From NCBI GenBank assembly GCA_029448655.1, contig JACCLO010000003.1, forward strand, positions 1,922,001-1,986,000: a stretch of 64,000 bases of DNA, given 5' to 3'. The position numbers and the translations under genes were made by a program. The number at the start of each line of letters is the position of its first letter. The first letter of the stretch is position 1. Below are positions 1-8,739 of this stretch, piece after piece. The stretch comes from Wolfiporia cocos (taxonomy: Eukaryota; Basidiomycota; Agaricomycetes; Polyporales; Phaeolaceae). The notes beneath the pieces were generated by a model. That model made no database searches, had not been told where the DNA came from, and was given only the letters and a program-made list of their open reading frames with translations.

Positions 1-3000
1 CCCACCCCCTCTTCCAGCTCTGGTGCCTCCACGCCTGTAAATGGGTGGTATCCGTGAGTGAGGTAAAAGGGGCTGTAGCCCGTGCTACTATGTACATGAC
101 ACTTGTACGCAAATGCTGCTAGCGGGAGTAAGTCCGGCCAGTTGGTATGGGTGTCGTTAATAAATAATCGTAGGTACACCTCCAGTTCCTGGTTCATTCG
201 CTCCGTCTGCCCGTCTGTCTGTGGGTGGAACGCGGTACTGGGGTTTCCCTCGATGCCTAATCTACGGTATACATCTTTGATAAAGTCCGATACAAACTGT
301 GGTCCTCTGTCGCTAAATACTTTCTTTGGTAGTCCGTGTTGTGCGTATACTTTATCTATAAATATGTTGGCCCAACCTTCGGCAGTAAGCCTGGTTGTGG
401 TTGGGACTGCGATATAGTCCTTGGATTTCATATCTACAACTACAATAATAGCGTCCCGACCCTTGGATACTGGGAGTCCCGTGATCATATCAACGGAAAT
501 GTTCTCCCAGTTGTGTGTGGGTGTTGGATTCGGGTTCAGTGGTGCGGCTCTCTTCGAGCGGTCTGGCTTGGCTCTTTGGCACTTGATACATGCCTTGACG
601 TACTGGCGGATGTCGTTTCGCATCTTTGGCCACCAGTATGATCGATGAACGGCGGTGTACGTGTTTTCAGTGCCGGGATGTCCTGCCGAGACCGTGTCGT
701 GGAATGACGAAATGATTTTTCCGATTAATTCCTCGTCTCTCGGAATGATCAGCTTCCCCCTCCTGTAGCGTAGGCCGTCCTCGGCCGTTTCCACTGATCC
801 TTCTACTACCTCCTTGTCGTAGAGAGCGGCTTCCGCTTTGACCCTCTCTTTTACCTCCTCGTGGGTGATCCCGTGAGGTAAGGTATAAAATGAGGATCTC
901 AGCCTTTCTGCGCTGTCTTTGGCGAAGAGGTGCTCCTTCAAGACGATCTGTCCCTCGAGGTGATCCTTGTTGTCGTCGTGATCGCCTCTTCGGGATAGGC
1001 CGTCTGCCCTTCCATTGGTCTTCCCGGGGATGTGCACGAGTTGTAGGTCGTACTCGGCGAGTTCCGTCATCCACCGGGCTTGTCGTGGATTAATCTTTTG
1101 TGGGGTCTTAAAGTATTCTAAATTCTTATGGTCCGTTAGTACTTCTACAGGGTGTTTTGCACCCATTACAAAATGCCGCCATTCGTCTAGGGCGCGCATT
1201 ATGGCCAGTAGTTCGCGATCGTAAATCTCGTAGTTTCGTTCTGCCGGTAGTAGCGTTTTTGAGTGGTACGCTATGGGTTTCCAGATGCCGTCTTGATTCT
1301 GCATGAGGCAGGCTCCAGTTGCGAAGTCTGAAGAGTCTGCTTCGATGCGGAATGGATCGTCATCGTTTGGTATCCCTAGTACAGGTGCTGTGACGAAGAT
1401 ATTTTTTAACTTGTCGAAGCATTCCTGTTCTGTCACGCCCCATTGCCATTCTCCATCTTTGGTTAGATTGATAAGGGGGCGTGCTACCGTTGAGAACTTA
1501 GGTATGAATCTCCGGTAGAAGTTGGCAAATCCTATGAAGGATTGTACTTCTTTCTTGTTCCGAGGTGCCGGCCATTCGGCTACTGCGGCGACCTTCGCGG
1601 GGTCCATACGGATTTCCCCGTGAGAGATTATGTGCCCTAGGTACTCTACTTCGGATTTCTCGAACTCGCATTTTTCTGGTTTACAGGTCAGCTTATTTTG
1701 ACGGAGAACCAAAAGAACCTTGCGCAGGATCTCTCTATGTTCTTTCTGGTTCTCCGTGAAAATAAGGATATCGTCCAAATATACAATGACCTTCCCCGTG
1801 AGGACTAGGTCCCTAAATATGTCGTTCATCAAGGTCTGGAACGTGCCTGGTGCGTTGCACATTCCGAAGAACATCACTAATGGCTCGTAGAGCCCCCTAT
1901 TAGTGATGAAGGCGGCTTTTTCCTCGTCGCCTTCCTTGATTCGGACGTTGGTGTATCCCCAACGAATGTCCAGTTTGGAAAAGTACTTAGCCCGTTTAAG
2001 CTTGTTAAGCAGCTCCGTGATGAGCGGGAGCGGGTACTTGTTCTTTTTGGTCATCTGGTTCAACTTTCGATAGTCCTGGATAGGGCGTAGTTTCCCATCC
2101 TTCTTTTTGACAAAGAAGAAGGGTGCCCCCCATGGTGACTTCGATGGGCGGATGCGGCCCGTGCGCAGTTGTTCTTCTAGGAAATCGTCCAATGCTTCTT
2201 GTTCTCTAGGTGAAAGGGCATAGATCTTGCCCGCGTATGGTTCTGAATTGGGGAGGAGCTCGATGGCGTGGTCCCACGGTCGCCGTTCTGGGAGTGTGTC
2301 GAATTCCTTTTCCTCAAACACGTCTTTGAATTCGTGCAAGTACTCGGGTACGACTTCCTCGAACGTCTTGGCTTCCGTGGTTTTGCCAGTCGCGATGGCG
2401 ATTTCGGTTGCCTTCGTGGCGCGGACTCTTTCGGCGATGTCCGCTCTGCATTTATCCCTGTTTCGGATCCATGCGTCAGCGAAAATGTAATAGATGTGAT
2501 CACCGTCCTCGATCTGCTCGTGTTCGCAGTTACAAGAGAACGTGATCCGTCGCTTCTTCCAGTCAATGGAAGGGTTGTGGTCTTCGAGCCAGTCGAATCC
2601 GAGAAATATGTCCGCAGAGCTGAGTTCCGTGACGTGGAACTTGCGAGTTTCCAAGTGCGTGTCGATCTGCATTTGGAGCTCAACGTAGTGCGTCATGAGC
2701 CCCATGCTGTTGGTCGATCCGTCCGCGTTGAACAGCTTGATAGGGCGGTCTAATGGGATCTGCTCGAGTCGGTGTTCCTCCACGTAGGACTTACTAATCA
2801 CCGATCCAGTGGAACCGGAATCGATGAGAGCCTTTGTGAAGAGGGCACGTCCGTCGGGGCGGTGGAGAGTGATCGGTACTTCGATCTGCTTTCCCCGTTT
2901 TCCCGTCTGGATGACCACTACACTTCCCCTGAGTTTTTCACCAGTCGAACCGAAACCCTGTGTTCCTCGCGTGGTTTCGCGGATCGATTTGACGATCTTG

Positions 3001-5732
3001 GTGTTGGGTGTCATATTGCATTCGAGTATGAACTGGGCAATTCTGTCCCCATACTCGACCTGATAATCTGCTCCGGTCTGATTATTCAGTATGACTTTTA
3101 CTCGGCCGGTGTAGTCTTCGTCTACTACACCGCCCTCCACGTCGACTCCCTTGAGGGCGAGTCCAGATCGTGGGGCGATACGTCCGTATACACCGGCTGG
3201 CATCCTGATCTTGATGCCAGTATCTACGGTGATACGTTTCCCATTAGGAACGACGACCTCCTCCGCAGAGTAGAGGTCGTACCCGGCGGCACCTTCGCTT
3301 TTGCGCTCAGGTGGGATTGCCCGCGGGTGGTCTAGGTATATGTCGAGCGTGACCGTCCTTTTCTTGACGCGTCTACGCCGCACTTTCTTTTCTGATTTCT
3401 TAGTGGCACCTGATGCGTCTGCCATTTCCACATCAGGTGTCACTACCGGGTCCACATCCATCGGAACATATGTTACATTAGCATTGGAGGAATTAAGCAC
3501 GGTATTTGCCTCCCGCCACGCTCCAGTGGGAGGCGCCTCCAAGGCTGTTACAAACGAGTCGTCGGAGCATGTTGAAGCTCCGTCGTCGTTATCTATGTCC
3601 GATTCTACAGATGCGAGAGGTACAGATACTGGTTCTAATATCGGGGCCCCGGTCTCTAGCCCATATAGTCCATCCACCGGTTCGTCGTTCTCCGTGGCAG
3701 CCGAGTCACTTTTTTTGGAGTTTACTGGTTCTTCTACTTCCAATACTGAAAAGCGATTCGAGGGGGAGGGACTTACCTGAGTGGGTGCGAACCCGGCTTC
3801 CTTTGCGGCGTCAGGGTTCTCCTTGGCCCAGGCGGCCACCATTCGGACAAAGTCCTCCTGGGGGATCTCGCTAAGGACCGTAGGAGCGTCATTCCCTGCG
3901 ATAGCCTGCCGGGTTCGCTGTGTTCCGGATCCACTGGCGGCGGGGGTGGTGTTGGTCTTGGGCCGCCAGTTCGGCTGGTGCCAGGATGTCTTGGTGCATC
4001 CCTTACCAGGTGCCTCGGCCTGCGTCTTGCTGCAAGAGTGGCACTTCCTCTTGAGCAAGTTTGCCCTTTCTTCCGCAGTTGGTTCCGCTCGGGGAGCGCG
4101 CTCGGGCTTAGCACGCTCCTTGCCCTTGTCCGTGGTGCTCCTTCCGCTCCGCAGTTTTTCCTCGTCCCGGAGTCGACGCATCGCGTTGTCGGTCCGGAGG
4201 ATAGCCTGTTTCCAGGATTCGTAATCCTCCGGGATCTGGACATTGTACCCACGCTGCGATTTGTCGTTGACGGTGGCGGCGACGAATGCCTGGTGAACCG
4301 AGGAATAAATGTCCTTGGGGATGGCCCTGGTGACCCAGCTATGGACCACCTGGTTCTCCCGGTCATATTTGGCTTCTCCCAGGAGTCGTTCCAACTCCTG
4401 GAAGTATTCCTCGCCTTTTCCGAGCGTCATGGTGAGTCGCTCTGCCGCTACTGCCGCCTTTTTCTCCAGGTCCGGGTCGTCGAACTTTTGGTGCAGTTCC
4501 CAGACGAACCGTTGCCAGCTGATCCTCCACTGTCCTCCCAGGTAGTGTTCCCTGGTGAAGGCCGTTACCCATGCATCGACCTTTGGACCGCGGATCAACG
4601 AGATTGCCGCGCCCACCTTCTTGGAATCGGTGAAGAGGATGGGGGCGTTGTCGTCGATGTACAACTGGAGCCGCATGTACCAGTCCGTGAACCCGGTGCC
4701 GGTGAACGCCTCCGGTTCCCTGACCTTGGACTTGTACCGGGGGTCGGGCTGTGGTTCGGGCAGTACCGAGTATGCATCCCACTGCGACGATGCCGGTTTC
4801 ATTGGTCTCCACATAGACGCGCGAGTTCCCTGGAGAGGCGCGGCTCCCCAGGTGTTCACGCGCGCGTTCTGTGTCGGCACGGGGTTACCGAACATGTCGT
4901 GCGTCAGTGGGGTGCGGACTGCCTGGGCGAAGGTGTCGGGGCGGACGGGTGCTGGGGCCGTAAGTACCGGGGGTGCGTAGCCGGGCAGGAATGGGTTCGT
5001 CTGCCGGGAGTTTCCACGAGTCGGGGGAGTGGGGAGAGGTCGGGATCCGCGCGGTGTCCGCTGGGGAGAGTGCATGTGCACCGATCTGACCCAGTTTTCT
5101 ACCGGACGAAACCTACTCTCTGCGACCGAGACGGGGGTCCTGACGGGGGGAGGTGCCTGGCTGTGAAGTGACGCTGCGTCTCCGGCTTGGAGAGCGTCTG
5201 CTTGTAATCGTTGGGCCTCCCGGAGGAATCGTGCTCCCATTTCCCGCGACCATGTCCCTACCGCTACCATTGCCTGCGCGACCTGTTGGCATCGTGCGCC
5301 GAAGTCTGCCGTTGTGGGGTCGGGCGGGAATGCCCATTGCATGGCGAGCGGCGAGTCGATGTGTCCCAGCTGGTCATTTGCGCGCACCGTGTTGGACTGC
5401 TCCCTTGCCATCTGGAAAGCCAGGTTCATCATTTCCGTGCCGGGGCCTTGGTCCTCCACCGATCCGCCGAGAACGAGCGAGCGGGGGGGTTGATGTTCAC
5501 CTATGGTTTCCGTGTGGACTGGAGCGGCTTCTACCGGGGGTCGTGGGGCGTGCATGCTGTCGGCCACTGAGAGGAGGGAGAACTCCTCTGGTAGCCCGTG
5601 CACTTGGTAGTTAACCCACTGCCCTGGTAGGAATGGGTTTGTGCCGGCGGAGCCGGGGAGTGGGACGTTGGCCGGAGTTGGGGCGTCGGGCCGCGGGTTG
5701 CGGATGTAGCCGATGTCGTGGGGGGCGGCCAT
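1..5732 (-). CDS. Gag-dUTPase-Pol polyprotein of a Ty3/gypsy element, partial at C terminus
   Basis: Reading from the ATG at 5732 the frame stays open to the window edge, more than 1,900 codons. Gag fills about residues 1-800 and is Pro/Gln-rich, with a Cys-poor zinc-knuckle-like patch (CHSCSK) near 555. The dUTPase spans about 812-931. The protease active site is DSGS near 971. The reverse transcriptase carries YLDD near 1317. RNase H shows EADSSDFATG near 1464, then YDREL and LTDHKNL. Integrase shows a His-His-Cys-Cys zinc site (SFHDTVSAGH, CIKCQ) and the D,D,E residues in VDMITG, SDRGPQF and TERMNQELE. Gag and Pol share one frame, so no frameshift is needed. The start follows a leader of about 65 nt after the LTR. 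Copying and integrating its own RNA is the known role of the family; activity here is inferred only from the intact frame. Confidence 0.95.
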   Translation of the reverse strand, partial: MAAPHDIGYIRNPRPDAPTPANVPLPGSAGTNPFLPGQWVNYQVHGLPEEFSLLSVADSMHAPRPPVEAAPVHTETIGEHQPPRSLVLGGSVEDQGPGTEMMNLAFQMAREQSNTVRANDQLGHIDSPLAMQWAFPPDPTTADFGARCQQVAQAMVAVGTWSREMGARFLREAQRLQADALQAGDAASLHSQAPPPVRTPVSVAESRFRPVENWVRSVHMHSPQRTPRGSRPLPTPPTRGNSRQTNPFLPGYAPPVLTAPAPVRPDTFAQAVRTPLTHDMFGNPVPTQNARVNTWGAAPLQGTRASMWRPMKPASSQWDAYSVLPEPQPDPRYKSKVREPEAFTGTGFTDWYMRLQLYIDDNAPILFTDSKKVGAAISLIRGPKVDAWVTAFTREHYLGGQWRISWQRFVWELHQKFDDPDLEKKAAVAAERLTMTLGKGEEYFQELERLLGEAKYDRENQVVHSWVTRAIPKDIYSSVHQAFVAATVNDKSQRGYNVQIPEDYESWKQAILRTDNAMRRLRDEEKLRSGRSTTDKGKERAKPERAPRAEPTAEERANLLKRKCHSCSKTQAEAPGKGCTKTSWHQPNWRPKTNTTPAASGSGTQRTRQAIAGNDAPTVLSEIPQEDFVRMVAAWAKENPDAAKEAGFAPTQVSPSPSNRFSVLEVEEPVNSKKSDSAATENDEPVDGLYGLETGAPILEPVSVPLASVESDIDNDDGASTCSDDSFVTALEAPPTGAWREANTVLNSSNANVTYVPMDVDPVVTPDVEMADASGATKKSEKKVRRRRVKKRTVTLDIYLDHPRAIPPERKSEGAAGYDLYSAEEVVVPNGKRITVDTGIKIRMPAGVYGRIAPRSGLALKGVDVEGGVVDEDYTGRVKVILNNQTGADYQVEYGDRIAQFILECNMTPNTKIVKSIRETTRGTQGFGSTGEKLRGSVVVIQTGKRGKQIEVPITLHRPDGRALFTKALIDSGSTGSVISKSYVEEHRLEQIPLDRPIKLFNADGSTNSMGLMTHYVELQMQIDTHLETRKFHVTELSSADIFLGFDWLEDHNPSIDWKKRRITFSCNCEHEQIEDGDHIYYIFADAWIRNRDKCRADIAERVRATKATEIAIATGKTTEAKTFEEVVPEYLHEFKDVFEEKEFDTLPERRPWDHAIELLPNSEPYAGKIYALSPREQEALDDFLEEQLRTGRIRPSKSPWGAPFFFVKKKDGKLRPIQDYRKLNQMTKKNKYPLPLITELLNKLKRAKYFSKLDIRWGYTNVRIKEGDEEKAAFITNRGLYEPLVMFFGMCNAPGTFQTLMNDIFRDLVLTGKVIVYLDDILIFTENQKEHREILRKVLLVLRQNKLTCKPEKCEFEKSEVEYLGHIISHGEIRMDPAKVAAVAEWPAPRNKKEVQSFIGFANFYRRFIPKFSTVARPLINLTKDGEWQWGVTEQECFDKLKNIFVTAPVLGIPNDDDPFRIEADSSDFATGACLMQNQDGIWKPIAYHSKTLLPAERNYEIYDRELLAIMRALDEWRHFVMGAKHPVEVLTDHKNLEYFKTPQKINPRQARWMTELAEYDLQLVHIPGKTNGRADGLSRRGDHDDNKDHLEGQIVLKEHLFAKDSAERLRSSFYTLPHGITHEEVKERVKAEAALYDKEVVEGSVETAEDGLRYRRGKLIIPRDEELIGKIISSFHDTVSAGHPGTENTYTAVHRSYWWPKMRNDIRQYVKACIKCQRAKPDRSKRAAPLNPNPTPTHNWENISVDMITGLPVSKGRDAIIVVVDMKSKDYIAVPTTTRLTAEGWANIFIDKVYAQHGLPKKVFSDRGPQFVSDFIKDVYRRLGIEGNPSTAFHPQTDGQTERMNQELEVYLRLFINDTHTNWPDLLPLAAFAYKCHVHSSTGYSPFYLTHGYHPFTGVEAPELEEGV
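2942..3310 (-). other. Trimeric dUTPase domain inside the polyprotein
   Basis: The domain is in frame with gag-pol at about residues 812-931, directly before the protease. All five conserved motifs of all-beta trimeric dUTPases are readable in order: AAGYDLYS, GRIAPRSGLA, GGVVDEDYTGRVKVILNN, GDRIAQFILE and the glycine-rich RGTQGFGSTG. Known members hydrolyse dUTP to dUMP and pyrophosphate, keeping uracil out of newly made DNA. Betaretroviruses and non-primate lentiviruses carry such domains. A role in limiting uracil during reverse transcription of this element is inference. Confidence 0.93.
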
Positions 5733-5781
5733 GGTATGTAGGATGAAAGTGTATAGTTATGAAAAGTGTAGTCGCGATCAA

Positions 5782-5797
5782 GACCGCTACCTGCCCA
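5782..5797 (-). other. Candidate primer-binding site
   Basis: One base after the proposed LTR end the minus strand reads TGGGCAGGTAGCGGTC. A TGG one or a few bases after the LTR is the usual layout for a tRNA-primed element. I cannot name the matching tRNA. Confidence 0.3.
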
Positions 5798-5798
5798 C

Positions 5799-6872
5799 TG
5801 TGGCGCCTCCGAAGAGCTATCGGGGTGGTAACTAGAAAGTCTCAATCCACTACAAACTGCGTCCACCTCTTTTCGGAGATGTGCCAAGAAACGCTAAGGG
5901 GTTTTCTTCCCAAAGCCGGCGAGAAAACGCAGCCTCCGAAACCTCGTCCAGCCCTGAAGCTAATTCAGGATACCGGGGGCACGGGAACTATCCGCCTATG
6001 TGGTGGGGCGTGTAAAAGTTCTACCGTATGGCGGCAAGTGCCGGTACAGTACTAGGCGATTTCCTGCCTCTTCAGCCGCGGGTTACGCGCTGGGTTGTAT
6101 AGTAACGGGGGCGCGGTAATGCGCGTATCGTCGGGGCAGTAAGGCCCGTAAATAGACGACCAGTGCCTCTGTACACTGCCACAGGGCCCCTTAACGCCTT
6201 TGACTATTACGCGTCGGGTGCACAGTTACTGTGGTGGGGTTGTAACCCAAGACCTTTACAACCGCGTTGCACGGTGTTGGTCCAGTAGCTTAGAAGCAGT
6301 GGCAGGAGAGGTCCCCTGCACGCTGTTCGCAAGATTCCCCCAGAACTCTAATCCCTTAACCCTGGGATGTGGCGGGTATGAAAACCGATCACGTGCTCGG
6401 AGAACCGAAGTTCAACAAGAGCGAAAGAAAGGTGCACTTTGCCCCTAGTGCGCCGGGGTTGTGTAGGGTAAACCGCTACACGGGGTGGAGACTCGTCTTA
6501 TGACACAAGCAACACTTCAAGCAACTACTCAGGGGATTGTTACTCGCGTTTCAGCGCAATCCTAGTCTGAGGCTACTCAAGGCGTATAAGGCCAAGACGA
6601 GTCTGGGGTGCTTCCCTGCTCGTCGGCCAGTATATATGCTATTCTACTGTTTGTACATTGTTTGGCTGCTGTACAGTTATTACGTAAGCTGAGAGTCCGA
6701 TACTATGGTAAACCCTATAATGGGTGTAAGTACACGGCACAGAGTGTCCGGGGGGCTGGTAGCACGTGGTAGGGTGTTCGGGGTCTTGCACGTGACTGCT
6801 TAGCGCGCGCTTAGATAAGATAAGGGTTCTGGCTCTAGTCACTAGCTAGGCGAAAGAAATCGGCTTGTGACA
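5799..6872 (-). repeat. 5' LTR of the retrotransposon (boundaries inferred)
   Basis: On the minus strand it would begin TGTCACAAGCC at 6872 and end GGCGCCACA at 5799, a TGT...ACA pair, about 1,074 bp. The right boundary has independent support: the reading frame of the disrupted F-box gene is open from 6874 rightward and meets a stop codon just inside the proposed LTR. The left boundary rests on the ACA end followed by one base and a TGG. Termini at 6841 (TAGTCA) and 6199 (TGACTA) are possible alternatives. The other LTR is outside the window, so this cannot be confirmed by comparison. Confidence 0.55.
6631..6637 (-). promoter_or_regulatory. TATA box of the LTR promoter
   Basis: TATATAT lies about 235 bp inside the proposed LTR and about 900 bp upstream of the gag start, consistent with the end of U3. 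Transcription would run leftward from roughly 6600. Confidence 0.4.
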
Positions 6873-8059
6873 CGTCCTGTGGGATCGGAGCGATGTTCAA
6901 GGATATGCGAGGCGAGCGCGAGCACAGCCACAACTCCTCCACCTCCAGCAAGCGAGAACAGTCTCGGTGATGGGTGAAGCGAGAGAAGGCGAGCGGGCGC
7001 CAATCCCACACCTGAACATGATCGGTGCGCTGCCACTGGTGTGGCGTCTTGTCATCAGGCGTGCAATCTGGAAGACGACCGACATCCATCCGCTCATCTT
7101 CGTCTCCCTCTCCGCATTTTCCTCTGTCACGTCGCTCCATCTGAACGACGTCACGTTCCCGCAGGTGCGCGAGTTTGGGCGTCTCGTCTGCGCACTCCCG
7201 AGCCTCGTCCGCCTCAGATGCGCCAATGTGTTATTTACGAGCACAGCCCCCAGTGCGAGTCTTCCGGTCAGGCGCTCTCAATCCTCAATAAAGCTGACTG
7301 ACCTGATGATCTTCTCCAATGACGAGACTTACTCTGGTGTTCAAGCCAACAGGTCACTAATTGAGCACCTGTGTGCAGCAGGAGTGGCCACTGGCCTCCA
7401 GAGCTTCAAGCTCCATGCCTGTGCATCCTCTGAAAGCGAGTATATGGATGTTTATACAGAGCCCATGGATAAGCTCTTCAAGCAGTGCAGCTGGTCTCTT
7501 TGTAACCTGGAACTCTTCCCCATGTCATATCAGATCAGGGATCGTTGGCGTTCGGCATTTCCCGGCATACATATGATTCCAGGGTGTGCAGTTATAGCCC
7601 ACGCCTCACCGGCCCCACCTGCATATATCCCGCTACATCAAACAATCGGTATGTCCATGAGATGCCCTCATCCGTCTTGTATTAGCAAACCTTATATTTA
7701 CTCGTAACAGCATCTATATTCGATCTCACGTGCTGCGTTGGCCTCGAGACGATCACTTTGCATGCCTCAAAATCTGAGAAGATCGGATTTGCCTGGATAA
7801 GCCGTGTTCTAGAATCCAATGTGTCGAGGAGGTTGCGCGAGGCCATCATTCTGGGCCAGCCTCGTAACAGAGTAAATGTAGACATGCGAAGGACTATACA
7901 CGCCCTCAAGAGAGACGTACTCCCTCGACTCAGTAGAGTTTCAGTCAATTATCTTAATCTGCCAACTGCCCTTCGCTTAAGAAATCGCAGTTGCGAGCTA
8001 GGTTTGCACGCAGATTAATCTGCTAACTGCGGCAGATTAATCTACTGTGACAATAGAAT

Positions 8060-8145
8060 GGCACATCCCGGATTCGAACCAAGGACCTTAGCGCAGATGA
8101 GAATAACAGCATCGCAGCGTAATTAGCCGACTGAGCCATTGTGGC
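8060..8145 (-). other. tRNA-like head of the left arm
   Basis: On the minus strand it has a box A match (TGGCTCAGTCGG), a loop reading CTGTTAT that resembles an Asn GTT anticodon loop, and a box B match (GGTTCGAATCC). The acceptor pairs only 5 of 7 and the D-stem does not close. This looks like a tRNA-derived promoter head, as in SINEs, and not a working tRNA gene. Confidence 0.55.
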
Positions 8146-8392
8146 AACAGGTACCATTGACCAATTAAAATATATATAACGCAAATTTTACACACAATTT
8201 TCGCAAATCATCAAGGCAACCATGCTTGACCTGGAGCAACTCACCATGGGAAAGCTGAATACACTGGAATCACAGGTCTTTAGAGGCAGATTCATTTGTA
8301 TTTGTGTTATGGAAGATGTTAAACTGCGAAAATGAAGTTTACAAAATACTCTATATATTGCTTAAAATGGAGGTAACACCAGATGCACCGTA

Positions 8393-8460
8393 GCTAATTA
8401 CGCTGCAATGCTGTTATTCTCATCTGCGCTAAGGTCCTTGGTTCGAATCCGGGATGTACC
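8393..8460 (+). other. tRNA-like remnant of the right arm
   Basis: This is the inverted copy of the left head. Box B (8440-8450) is intact, but box A is replaced by unrelated sequence, so only the left unit keeps both Pol III promoter boxes. Confidence 0.5.
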
Positions 8461-8739
8461 ATTTTATTGTCACAGTGCCGCAGTTAGCAGATTAATCTGC
8501 GTGCAAACCTAGCTCGCAACTGCGATTTCTTAAGCGAAGGGCAGTTGGCAGATTAAGATCATTGACTGAAGTCCCTCCGACTCAACAAGATGGTCTCTAA
8601 CAGAGAGTACGAGAACCTCCAACACGTAGACTTTGTGCTCTGGACAGACCCAGATCAAGCAATACCGGATGCAATAGAGTGGGAATCTCTGCTCAAAGCT
8701 GGAATGCCGGAACTGCACGAGCGAGGAGTTCTGCGGTGA

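Larger units (their letters stand above)
1..6872 (-). mobile_element. Ty3/gypsy LTR retrotransposon, 3' end beyond the left edge
   Basis: The element reads leftward: 5' LTR, a short leader with a possible primer-binding site, then a gag-pol frame that leaves the window at position 1 in or after the integrase core. Domain order is Gag, dUTPase, aspartic protease, reverse transcriptase, RNase H, integrase, the Ty3/gypsy order. The coding frame has no stop, which suggests a young insertion. The 3' LTR and any chromodomain lie outside, so LTR identity and both target-site copies cannot be compared. The insertion lies within the F-box/LRR gene that continues to the right. Confidence 0.93.
7940..8570. 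mobile_element. tRNA-derived foldback element inserted in the F-box gene
   Basis: Two arms, 7940-8127 and 8393-8570, are near-perfect inverted copies, beginning TTCAGTCAAT and ending ATTGACTGAA, around a unique AT-rich centre of about 265 bp. Each arm holds a tRNA-like 3' half with a Pol III box B (GGTTCGAATCC) nearest the centre and a tail pointing outward. The tails repeat GCAGTTRGCAGATTAA and hold the 14-bp palindrome GCAGATTAATCTGC. The left arm has a short extra AGATTAATCT block. No coding frame is visible, so any mobility would be non-autonomous. No clear target-site duplication was found. Confidence 0.7.
6873..8739 (+). pseudogene. F-box/LRR family gene, 5' part lost to the retrotransposon and split by a foldback element
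   Basis: The frame is open from 6874 and reads RSDVQGYARRARAQPQLLHL, then PIPHLNMIGA, SAFSSVTSLHLNDVTFP and FGRLVCALPSLVRL. This is the leucine-rich part of agaricomycete F-box proteins, whose known role is substrate recognition for SCF ubiquitin ligases. An intron is likely at 7649-7710 (GTATGT...TAACAG). The second exon runs to about 7939 (FAWISRVLES, then LPRLSRV). After the 631-bp insertion the frame resumes at 8571 (SLRLNKMVSNREYENL) and stops at 8737-8739 after HERGVLR. Joining 7939 to 8571 keeps the frame. The N-terminal F-box is absent because the LTR begins at the left edge of the frame. No function is expected. Confidence 0.75.

Noticed and set aside
2268..5171. Long plus-strand frames opposite the retrotransposon (up to 397 codons)
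   Set aside because: They are shadows of the intact gag-pol frame on the minus strand, which has all the conserved motifs.
6199..6841. Alternative LTR bounded by TGACTA and TAGTCA
   Set aside because: The six-base inverted ends are attractive, but no TGG primer site follows the inner end, and the F-box frame points to 6872 as the outer end. It remains a fallback.
8060..8145. Functional tRNA gene
   Set aside because: The D-stem does not form, the acceptor has two mismatches, and the sequence is part of an inverted-repeat element.
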